Source: Rothia mucilaginosa (GTDB lineage Bacteria > Actinomycetota > Actinomycetes > Actinomycetales > Micrococcaceae). Taken from it: 64,000 nucleotides of DNA. A program made the translations under genes and the position numbers. The notes under the pieces were generated by a model that was not told where the DNA came from, did no database searches, and saw only the letters and a program-made list of their open reading frames with translations. Positions 55,924-64,000 of this stretch are shown here, piece after piece (position 1 is the first letter of the stretch; each line of letters starts with the position of its first letter). The DNA lies in the NCBI RefSeq assembly GCF_001061665.1, contig NZ_JVSP01000004.1, positions 159 to 64,158 on the forward strand, read 5' to 3'.

Positions 55924-57636
55924 TTAGGACAGGCCGACCATCACGCCGTTCTCGTCGAAGCCGATGCGCTCAGCCGCGGGGCTCTTGCTCAGGCCCGGCA
56001 TGGTGCGCATGGTGCCGCAGATTGCGTAGACGTAGCCGGCACCGGCAGCCAGGCGAACCTCGCGCACGGGCAGGGTCCAACCGGTCGGTGCACCCTTCAG
56101 CGATGCATCCGAAGAGATGGACAGGTGGGTCTTCGCAATGACCACGGGCAGGTGCGAGTAGCCCAGCTCCGCAAAGCGCTTGAGCTGCTTAGCGGCAGCC
56201 GGAGCAATCGAAATGCCGTCCGCGCCGTAGACCTTGGTCGCGACCTTTTCGATCTTGGTCTCGATGGAGTCCTCAAGATCATAGGTGTACTTCAGGTCCG
56301 AAACGTCGTCGCAGGCCTCGGCCACAACGTTCGCCAGGTCGATGGTGCCCTTACCGCCCTCGGCCACACCGTGGTGGATGGCCACGCGAGCGCCGGCCTC
56401 CTCGGCGATACGGCGAATCGTCTCGTGCTCGGACTCGAAGTCGGTCGGGAAGGCGTTAATGGCCACGACCGGCTGAACACCGAAGTCGCGCACAATCTCG
56501 ATGTGCTTCTTCAGGTTCTCCGCGCCCTTCTCCACATCGGAGGGGCTTTCCTGCAGCATGCCCTCGGGCAGGGGCTTGCCCGGAACAATCTTGTACAGGC
56601 CGGAGTGGGACTTCAGGGAGCGCACAGTCACGACCAGCACTGCGGCGTCCGGCTTCAGACCGGAGACGCGGCACTTGACGTTGAAGAAACGCTCGGCACC
56701 CATGTCGGCGCCGAAGCCAGCCTCGGTAATCACGTAGTCGGAGTACTCCAGGCCCACATAGTCGGCAACCACGGAGGAGTTACCGGTTGCGATGTTGCCG
56801 AAGGGGCCGGCGTGAATCAGGGCCGGGGTGTGCTCCAGGGTCTGCAGCAGGTTCGGGTTGATGGCGTCGGCCAGAATCACGGACATTGCGCCGTCAGCCT
56901 TCAGGTCGGCCGCGGTGACGGGCTCGCCGTCGTAGTTCAGGCCAATCACGATCTTGGCCAGACGCTCGCGCAGATCCTTGAAGGAGGTGGCCAGCGAGAG
57001 AATCACCATGATTTCGGAGGCGCTGGTGATGTCGAAACCGGTCTCGCGGACCACACCGTCCATGCGCTCGCCCAGGCCCACGACGATGTTGCGCAGGGAG
57101 CGGTCGTTCATGTCGATAACGCGGCGCCACTCGATTGCGCGCGGGTCGATGCGCAACTCGTTGCCGTGGTGCAGATGGTTGTCAATCATTGCGGCCAGCA
57201 GGTTGTGGGCCGCGGTCACGGCGTGGAAGTCGCCGGTCAGGTGCAGGTTCAGCTTCTCCATGGGGACAATCTGAGAGTAGCCACCACCTGCGGCACCGCC
57301 CTTGATGCCGAAGGTCGGGCCCATTGCGGGCTGACGCAGAGCCAGCGCAGCCTTGCGGCCGGTCTGTGCGAAGCCCTGTGCGAGGGAGACGGAGGTCGCG
57401 GTCTTGCCTTCGCCAAGCGGGGTCGGGGTCACCGCAGTCACCACAATGTACTTGGAGCCGCGCTTGCGGGCGGTCTCTGCGTTGGTGCTTTCGTCGAGCA
57501 GAACCTTGGCGACGTACTTGCCGTAGGGTTCGAGGCGATCTTCGCTGATGCCGCTCTCTGCTGCGATCTTGCTAATCGGCCACAGATCGGCAGCAAGCGC
57601 GATTTCGAGGTCGGAGGGGAAAGGCTTCTTCGTCAT
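55924..57636 (-). CDS. fhs: Formate-tetrahydrofolate ligase
   Basis: A 570-residue one-carbon enzyme that makes 10-formyl-THF from formate, THF and ATP. The nucleotide-binding motif TPLGEGKTATSVSL is near residue 72, followed by the family blocks RQPAMGPTFGIKGGAAGGGYSQ, HLTGDFHAVTAAHNLLAA and TEAGFGADMGAE. Of three in-frame ATGs I chose 57634-57636 (MTKKPFPSD), since GAAGG lies six bases before it. The product is of normal length. It seems to be a single gene; no folD or purine gene adjoins. Upstream 57664-57860 has no sign of a THF riboswitch that I can see. Confidence 0.95.
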   Translation of the reverse strand: MTKKPFPSDLEIALAADLWPISKIAAESGISEDRLEPYGKYVAKVLLDESTNAETARKRGSKYIVVTAVTPTPLGEGKTATSVSLAQGFAQTGRKAALALRQPAMGPTFGIKGGAAGGGYSQIVPMEKLNLHLTGDFHAVTAAHNLLAAMIDNHLHHGNELRIDPRAIEWRRVIDMNDRSLRNIVVGLGERMDGVVRETGFDITSASEIMVILSLATSFKDLRERLAKIVIGLNYDGEPVTAADLKADGAMSVILADAINPNLLQTLEHTPALIHAGPFGNIATGNSSVVADYVGLEYSDYVITEAGFGADMGAERFFNVKCRVSGLKPDAAVLVVTVRSLKSHSGLYKIVPGKPLPEGMLQESPSDVEKGAENLKKHIEIVRDFGVQPVVAINAFPTDFESEHETIRRIAEEAGARVAIHHGVAEGGKGTIDLANVVAEACDDVSDLKYTYDLEDSIETKIEKVATKVYGADGISIAPAAAKQLKRFAELGYSHLPVVIAKTHLSISSDASLKGAPTGWTLPVREVRLAAGAGYVYAICGTMRTMPGLSKSPAAERIGFDENGVMVGLS

Positions 57637-57860
57637 TGTCATCCTTCGAGTTGTACGAATCATGCTCTTTTATTCTATGTGTTAGCTCACGCATTTGTCC
57701 CTCACCTCGCCGTCCCGCGCATCAAGAAAGTGGTTTTTAACCAAAGTCATCCCCGCCTCCGGTACCCTACGCTCACATGGGGTGGGCAGGGTCGGATGCG
57801 GGGATGAGTAACGCGTACATGCCGGATTGCCGGTACAGGAACCGGCTCTACGACCAGCTA

Positions 57861-58910
57861 TTACGGCATGGTCAGCAGCACCTTGGTGGCGGTGCGCTGG
57901 TCCATTGCCTCGTAGCCCTTGGGGGCCTCGTCGATGGGCAGGACCAGGTCAAAGACCTTACCGGGCTCAATTTCGCCCTTGTAAATTAGGTCGATGAGGG
58001 TCGGCAGGTACTTGCGCACGGGGGCGGGGCCACCCTCCAGGTGCACCTGCTTGCCGAAGAGAGCATCGGTACCGATGGAGCTGTCGTGCGGCACGCCCAC
58101 GAAGCCGATGTAGCCGCCGTGGCGTACGCATCCAAGAGCCTGGTCGAAGGACTGCTGGGTGCCGACAGCCTCCGCCACGCCGTGCGCGCCCACGCCGTCG
58201 GTGAGCTCCATGACCTTGGCGATGCCCTCTTCGCCGCGCTCCTCCACCACGTGGGTTACGCCGAATTCCTTAGCGAGCGCCTGACGCTCGGGGTTACGGG
58301 ACATGATGATAATCTTCTCCGCGCCGAGCTGCTTAGCGCCGATAACTGCACTCAGACCAACCGCGCCGTCGCCGACGACGACGATGGTCTTGCCGGGGGC
58401 TGCGCCGGCGGCGTCTGCCGCGTACCAGCCGGTGCCGAGCACGTCGGATGCCGCCATCAGGTGCGGGATCTGCTCCGCGGTGGGGGTTGCGGGGGTCTTG
58501 ACGAGGGTGCCGTCTGCGAAGGGTACGCGGGCGTATTCTGCCTGGGTGCCGTTGGAGCGTGCACCGATGAAGGCGTCGCCTGCCGCGATGGCCTTGAGGC
58601 AGCGGGAGGGGTAGCCTGCGGTGCAGGTTTCGCACTCGCCGCAGGAGATGCAGAAGGAGCCGACGACGAAGTCGCCGGGGGCTACGGTGGTGACCTCGGA
58701 GCCGACTTCTACGACCTCGCCGATGTATTCGTGGCCCATTGCGCGGTGATCGACGGGCTCTGCGTCTGCGCCGCGGTAGGGCCACAGGTCGGAGCCGCAG
58801 ATGCAGGATGCTGCGAGCTTGATGATGGCGTCGGTGGGTTCGAGCAGGGTCGGCTTCTCAACTTCGTTGACGACGACCTTGCCGGGGGCTTCCATAACAA
58901 CTGAACGCAT
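57861..58910 (-). CDS. Zinc-dependent alcohol dehydrogenase-family protein
   Basis: A 349-residue medium-chain dehydrogenase. Catalytic zinc ligands in CICGSDLW and GHEYIGEV; structural zinc cysteines in SCGECETCTAGYPSRC; NAD(P)-binding loop VVVGDGAVGLSAV. It resembles the threonine/sorbitol-dehydrogenase-like and IMP-dehydrogenase-neighbour ADHs widely annotated in actinobacteria; the substrate is not evident. ATG with AAAAAGGAA six bases upstream. Isolated gene, on the same strand as fhs, which begins 225 bases downstream of its stop. Confidence 0.92.
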   Translation of the reverse strand: MRSVVMEAPGKVVVNEVEKPTLLEPTDAIIKLAASCICGSDLWPYRGADAEPVDHRAMGHEYIGEVVEVGSEVTTVAPGDFVVGSFCISCGECETCTAGYPSRCLKAIAAGDAFIGARSNGTQAEYARVPFADGTLVKTPATPTAEQIPHLMAASDVLGTGWYAADAAGAAPGKTIVVVGDGAVGLSAVIGAKQLGAEKIIIMSRNPERQALAKEFGVTHVVEERGEEGIAKVMELTDGVGAHGVAEAVGTQQSFDQALGCVRHGGYIGFVGVPHDSSIGTDALFGKQVHLEGGPAPVRKYLPTLIDLIYKGEIEPGKVFDLVLPIDEAPKGYEAMDQRTATKVLLTMP

Positions 58911-59103
58911 GATGTTCCTTTTTCGGGATTTGGGGATAGTGGTTCCACAGTACGCCCCGCGCCCCGATATATCAACAGTCTTTTATGCTACGGGGTGAAG
59001 AGTTTGTAGCGAGGTGCCCATAGCTGGAACCAGGGTGCCGCTCTCCCGCTTCCCTAGCGCTTGCCCGCTGCATCCTGGCAGGTTAAAAGGCCCGGTTAAA
59101 CGG

Positions 59104-59144
59104 CGGAACCCCCGCGCATCCACAGTGGACACGCGGGGGTTCCG
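59104..59144 (-). terminator. Strong hairpin downstream of the nrdF remnant
   Basis: CGGAACCCCCGCG / CGCGGGGGTTCCG perfect 13-base arms with a nested GTCCAC/GTGGAC-like loop. By position (about 60 bases past the remnant's stop) it is probably the original nrdF terminator. Confidence 0.7.
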
Positions 59145-59206
59145 CTCGGTTTATCTCACGTTATCTCACGTCGAGAAGAGGCACGTTGAGAAAGTTGCGA
59201 AAGGAG

Positions 59207-59379
<173 letters not shown>

Positions 59380-59514
59380 CTATCATGAGGTATTCTAAGG
59401 AATAACTCACCATATACCCTGGTGCAATTCCAACCGCCAAAAACACCCCTATTGCAGTGTGTGGCAGGTTTAACGCACTAAGCATCGCCCCTATACTTCA
59501 CAGAGAAAAACACA

Positions 59515-60039
59515 ATGTCCACAGCAGAGACACGAGCCTTTGAAACCATCCAGAAGCACTGGATTGACGAGGACAATAAAGTTACTTTCCCCATCGACCC
59601 GTACATCATTGCAGAACGTATGGGACTCCGCGTTGAGCACCGAGTGGGACTTCCGAAAGATGTCTCCGGCATCCTTCTCAAAGAACCCGAAGACACCATT
59701 CCCCTGGCACTAGTCAACTATGATCATTCTGAGACCCGCCGCCGTTTCACCCTTGCCCACGAAATTGGTCACTACACCTATATTCAAGACAATGAACCTC
59801 ACAAGCTCAAAGAAGGAATTGGGCTTGTAGAGCACCGTGACGAAATAGCAGGTCTTGGCAAAGATAAACGGGAAATCGACGCTAATACTTTCGCAGCTAA
59901 CCTACTAATGCCTGAAGGTGCAGTGCGCATCTGGGTTTACGAAGGTAAGACTCGTACGCAAATGGCTAAGGATTTCGGAGTGTCTCTTGAAGCGTTAGGA
60001 AACCGCCTCAACACCCTTGGGCTCAGCAGAGTTGCATAA
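59515..60039 (+). CDS. ImmA/IrrE-family metallopeptidase
   Basis: A 174-residue protein with the zinc motif HEIGH (82-86) and the downstream Glu (Glu120 in REIDANTFAANLLMP), the signature of ImmA/IrrE (COG2856). Such proteases cleave a partner repressor, in mobile elements or in DNA-damage responses. Here no HTH repressor gene is adjacent, and the partner is the downstream membrane-protein gene. The C-terminal helices (TRTQMAKDFGVSLEALGNRLNTLGL) look like a small helix-turn-helix, possibly a built-in DNA-binding part. ATG at 59515, weak AGAG upstream. Composition is AT-richer than nrdF; the gene lies within the cassette flanked by nrdF ends. Confidence 0.88.
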   Translation: MSTAETRAFETIQKHWIDEDNKVTFPIDPYIIAERMGLRVEHRVGLPKDVSGILLKEPEDTIPLALVNYDHSETRRRFTLAHEIGHYTYIQDNEPHKLKEGIGLVEHRDEIAGLGKDKREIDANTFAANLLMPEGAVRIWVYEGKTRTQMAKDFGVSLEALGNRLNTLGLSRVA

Positions 60040-60043
60040 CGCT

Positions 60044-60895
60044 ATGAGTTTCAATAGTCGCTCCCGCCAAGTACCCGAACGCGAAGAGGAAGAAGCTAGA
60101 AGGCTAGCCGCAGAGTCAAGAGCACCTAAGCCGTCAACGGTTTCAGGACCTATCGAAGAACCAGTAATATCTTCCAATTTGGACTCGGTAGACCTATTAC
60201 TGGAGCCCAAACCCCGTCGCTGGCGAAAAAACATTGATCAATGGCGAAAAATCCTTGTTGTTAGCCTAGTAGCCCTGGTTATTTTGGCGTTAATCGGTTT
60301 TATCGTCGGCCTATGTACAACGGGTGACAAAACCCACTATTGGGCAGTTACTGGCGACGTCGTGCGCAACCTCAGCGGCGTCATTGTTGTACTCGGTGCC
60401 TGGGTAGCATGGGAAACTAACCGTGCTCGCTCCCACGAAGCTGAAAAGTCTGATTTTCGTGATCGTATGCGTTGGGCTGTTGAAAACTCTGACCATGAGA
60501 ATGAGCAGATTGCAGAATATGCTGCGGCAGTTATTCGTAGTTTCGGCGCTAAGACTCAAGCGCGCTGGATGTCTGAGGAAGATCAAATTTTCATTCGCAA
60601 AGCCATCCAAACCTCCCAAGAACATAGAGAGGGCAGGAATCAGGTAATACGGTCTGTTCGCTTGTGGGTCGATGAGGCTGAAGGCGAGCTAGAGTTGGCT
60701 ATCAAAACTTACGGTGAGCTTTCACTGTCTTCCCGTAGGAAGCTTCGGGTAGCAGAGCTCAAAAAGGCTGCTCATGAGACGGAACAACCATACAAAGCTG
60801 TTGAAGACTATGTTGAGGCACTACACGAGATCATCAAGAATCATGAAGAAGAACATAAGAAAGACAGCCTGCTAAAGCGATTATTAGGAGGATAG
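60044..60895 (+). CDS. Two-helix membrane protein of unknown function (283 aa)
   Basis: Starts at the ATG 60044, four bases after the ImmA-type gene's stop (a start 27 bases earlier would overlap). A charged N-terminal cytoplasmic segment (~65 residues, rich in Glu/Arg/Pro), two membrane helices (ILVVSLVALVILALIGFIVGL and a second at about residue 110 around GVIVVLGAWVAW), and a ~150-residue C-terminal cytoplasmic part that is highly charged and helical, possibly coiled coil (MRWAVENSDHENEQIAEYAAAV...). Not recognised. It is cotranscribed with the metallopeptidase and would be its natural candidate substrate or effector (inference). Ends in a bidirectional terminator. Confidence 0.75.
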   Translation: MSFNSRSRQVPEREEEEARRLAAESRAPKPSTVSGPIEEPVISSNLDSVDLLLEPKPRRWRKNIDQWRKILVVSLVALVILALIGFIVGLCTTGDKTHYWAVTGDVVRNLSGVIVVLGAWVAWETNRARSHEAEKSDFRDRMRWAVENSDHENEQIAEYAAAVIRSFGAKTQARWMSEEDQIFIRKAIQTSQEHREGRNQVIRSVRLWVDEAEGELELAIKTYGELSLSSRRKLRVAELKKAAHETEQPYKAVEDYVEALHEIIKNHEEEHKKDSLLKRLLGG

Positions 60896-61003
60896 TATTT
60901 CTCATAGGTGGGTTGCTCCTAGATAGTTATTAGTATCTAGGAGCAACCTCTCCTCATTATCTGTCTCTTATGCTTGCTTCCTGACTTACGCTCAGAGATA
61001 AGG

Positions 61004-61049
61004 CAAAAGAAGCGTCTCACTTCTCAAGAGAAGTGAGACGCTTCTTTTG
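61004..61049. terminator. Bidirectional terminator of the cassette and nrdF
   Basis: CAAAAGAAGCGTCTCACTTC pairs perfectly with GAAGTGAGACGCTTCTTTTG, with tails AAAA and TTTT. It closes the cassette (plus strand) and the intact nrdF (minus strand). Confidence 0.9.
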
Positions 61050-61095
61050 TGTGTCTGAAACCGCTACTGACTCATACCTACTCGAGCTTTCAGAC

Positions 61096-62166
<1,071 letters not shown>

Positions 62167-62220
62167 CCAGTCTTTAGTTATAGTGTGCCAGCTCAGGCTG
62201 AATGCGTCACAGCATTCGGG

Positions 62221-64000
62221 CTAGAGCATGCAGGATACGCAGCCTTCAACCTCGGTACCCTCAAGAGCCATCTGACGCAGACGGATGTAGTAGATGGTCT
62301 TGATGCCCTTACGCCATGCGTAAATCTGGGCGCGGTTGATATCGCGGGTGGTTGCGGTATCGCGGAAGAAGAGGGTCAGCGACAGGCCCTGGTCCACGTG
62401 CTGGGTTGCCACAGCGTAGGTGTCGATGATCTTCTCGTAACCAATTTCGTACGAGTCCTGGTAGTACTCCAGGTTGTCGTTAGTCATGTACGGTGCCGGG
62501 TAGTAGACGCGGCCGAGCTTGCCTTCCTTGCGGATCTCAATCTTCGAAGCAATCGGGTGAATCGAAGAGGTCGAACCGTTGATGTAGGAAATCGAGCCGG
62601 TCGGAGGAACGGCCTGCAGGTTCTGGTTGTACATGCCGTGCTGTGCGACGTCGGCTGCCAGCTGAATCCACTCCTCGCGGGTGGGGATGTGGTGCTTGGC
62701 GAACAGCTCGCGGGCGCGCTCGGTCTGCGGTGCCCATTCCTTCTCGATGTACTTGGCGAAGAACTCACCGGAGGCGTACTTCGAGTTCTCGAAGCCCTCG
62801 AAACGCTCACCGCGCTCCTTAGCGAGCAGCATGGAGGTGCGGATTGCGTGGTAAGTCACGGTGTAGAAGTACATGTTGGTGAAGTCCAGCGCCTCTTCGG
62901 AACCGTAGAAGACGTGCTCGCGTGCCAGGTAGCCGTGCAGGTTCATCTGGCCCAGGCCCACGGCGTGGCTCATCTTGTTGCCACGCTCGATGGACGGCAC
63001 GGAGCGGATATCGGACTGGTCCGAGACGGAGGTCAGCGCGCGGATTGCGGTCTCCACGGTCTTGCCGAAGTCGTCGCCGTCCATGGTGAGGGCGATGTTC
63101 AGCGAACCGAGGTTGCAGGAGATGTCCTTACCGACGGTCTCGTAGCCGAGGTCGGCGTGGTAGGTGGACGGCTCGGAAACCTGCAGAATCTCGGAGCAGA
63201 GGTTCGACATGATGACCTTACCGGCGATGGGGTTCGCGCGGTTGACGGTGTCCTCGAACATCACGTACGGGTAACCGGACTCGAACTGAATCTCCGCGAT
63301 GGTCTGGAAGAACTCGCGAGCGTTAATCTTGGTCTTGGTGATGCGTGCATCGTCGACCATCTCGTAGTACTTCTCGGAGACGTTGATGTCGGAGAAGGGC
63401 ACACCGTAGATGCGTTCCACATCGTACGGGGAGAAGAGGTACATGTCCTCGTTCTTCTTGGCCAGCTCGAAGGTGATATCGGGGATCACGACACCCAGGG
63501 AGAGGGTCTTGATACGAATCTTCTCGTCGGCGTTCTCGCGCTTGGTGTCCAGGAAAGAGTAGATGTCGGGGTGGTGTGCGTGCAGGTACACCGCGCCGGC
63601 GCCCTGACGTGCGCCCAGCTGGTTAGCGTAGGAGAAGGCGTCCTCCAGCAGCTTCATGACGGGGATAACGCCCGAAGACTGGTTCTCAATCTTCTTGATG
63701 GGTGCGCCGGATTCGCGCAGGTTGGTCAGGGCGAACGCCACGCCACCGCCGCGCTTGGAGAGCTGCAGGGCCGAGTTGATGGAACGACCGATGGACTCCA
63801 TGTTGTCTTCCATACGCAGCAGGAAGCAGGAGACCAGCTCGCCGCGCTGCTTCTTGCCCGCGTTGAGGAAGGTCGGGGTGGCCGGCTGGAAACGACCCGA
63901 GATAATCTCGTCCACGATCTCCTCGGCCAGCTTCTCGTTACCCTCTGCCAGCAGCAGCGCCACCATGCAGACGCGGTCCTCAAAACGCTCCAGGTAGCGC
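62221..64000 (-). CDS. nrdE: Class Ib ribonucleotide reductase, large subunit NrdE, partial
   Basis: The gene runs off the right edge: the frame stays open to base 64000 (about 592 codons seen), so the N-terminal part is missing. Typical NrdE/R1 elements: SNLCSEILQ (active-site Cys), [19 protein letters not shown], and the C-terminal VEGCVSCML with the CxxC reduced by NrdH or thioredoxin. It reduces ribonucleoside diphosphates with NrdF. nrdI and nrdH, usual partners, are expected upstream beyond the window. The stop at 62221 is 147 bases from nrdF. Confidence 0.95.
   Translation of the reverse strand, partial: RYLERFEDRVCMVALLLAEGNEKLAEEIVDEIISGRFQPATPTFLNAGKKQRGELVSCFLLRMEDNMESIGRSINSALQLSKRGGGVAFALTNLRESGAPIKKIENQSSGVIPVMKLLEDAFSYANQLGARQGAGAVYLHAHHPDIYSFLDTKRENADEKIRIKTLSLGVVIPDITFELAKKNEDMYLFSPYDVERIYGVPFSDINVSEKYYEMVDDARITKTKINAREFFQTIAEIQFESGYPYVMFEDTVNRANPIAGKVIMSNLCSEILQVSEPSTYHADLGYETVGKDISCNLGSLNIALTMDGDDFGKTVETAIRALTSVSDQSDIRSVPSIERGNKMSHAVGLGQMNLHGYLAREHVFYGSEEALDFTNMYFYTVTYHAIRTSMLLAKERGERFEGFENSKYASGEFFAKYIEKEWAPQTERARELFAKHHIPTREEWIQLAADVAQHGMYNQNLQAVPPTGSISYINGSTSSIHPIASKIEIRKEGKLGRVYYPAPYMTNDNLEYYQDSYEIGYEKIIDTYAVATQHVDQGLSLTLFFRDTATTRDINRAQIYAWRKGIKTIYYIRLRQMALEGTEVEGCVSCML

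Noticed and set aside
56125-57807. 560-codon plus-strand frame opposite fhs
   Set aside because: Shadow of fhs, which shows every family motif on the minus strand.

Overview
This 64 kb window is a stretch of chromosome from a GC-rich Gram-positive actinobacterium. The best fit is the family Micrococcaceae, and within it a Rothia of the R. mucilaginosa type. The grounds are the actinobacterial gene order yebC-ruvC-ruvA-ruvB-yajC-secD-secF-rel, class Ib ribonucleotide reductase, the MurT-GatD pair, a DUF6318-type lipoprotein and GC-rich codon use. The genus is inferred from gene content and was not tested by any search. No tRNA, rRNA, CRISPR array, transposase or integrase gene was seen.

Left end, 1-10 kb (accessory): two overlapping genes for exported proteins, the first cut by the window edge; a small acidic protein; then a defence block with a complete type I restriction-modification system (hsdM-hsdS-hsdR, all on the minus strand) followed by an AbiD/F-type abortive-infection protein with a HEPN RNase motif. 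Two near-identical 60-base hairpins bracket the restriction system. The next block, 10-25 kb (core), reads on the minus strand: MurT/GatD (peptidoglycan amidation), YebC, RuvC, RuvA, RuvB (Holliday junctions), YajC, SecD, SecF (protein export) and Rel (stringent response). A DUF2797 protein, a HIT protein and an exported protein lie upstream of it.

From 25 to 31.7 kb there are a potassium channel, a lipoprotein and a large FAD/Fe-S dehydrogenase of the D-lactate/glycolate oxidase type. From 31.7 to 38 kb lies the most unusual region. It holds two small overlapping genes of unknown function, divergent from a GIY-YIG nuclease with a DUF4357-like end; a 51-residue membrane protein; a scrambled, decayed second copy of that divergent module fused to a duplicate of the last codons of thrS; and a very AT-rich gene for a reverse-transcriptase-like protein of 857 residues whose metal-binding residues look altered. 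The intact thrS follows. Four related hairpins (GGACCCGGCGGG...) punctuate the region.

From 40 to 58.9 kb are an SmtB-like zinc sensor, a large exported protein, a FAH-family hydrolase, a lipoate ligase-like protein, a DASS transporter, a 6-phospho-beta-glucosidase, a GNAT protein, UvrA, a metallo-beta-lactamase-fold hydrolase, formate-tetrahydrofolate ligase and a zinc alcohol dehydrogenase. A gene-poor AT-rich kilobase sits at about 54.9-55.9 kb. At the right end, nrdE (partial) and nrdF are intact, but the last ~145 bases of nrdF are repeated about 1.9 kb away. The space between holds a second accessory cassette: an ImmA/IrrE-type metallopeptidase and a two-helix membrane protein. The thrS and nrdF cases share one architecture: an accessory cassette flanked by direct repeats of a core gene's 3' end.
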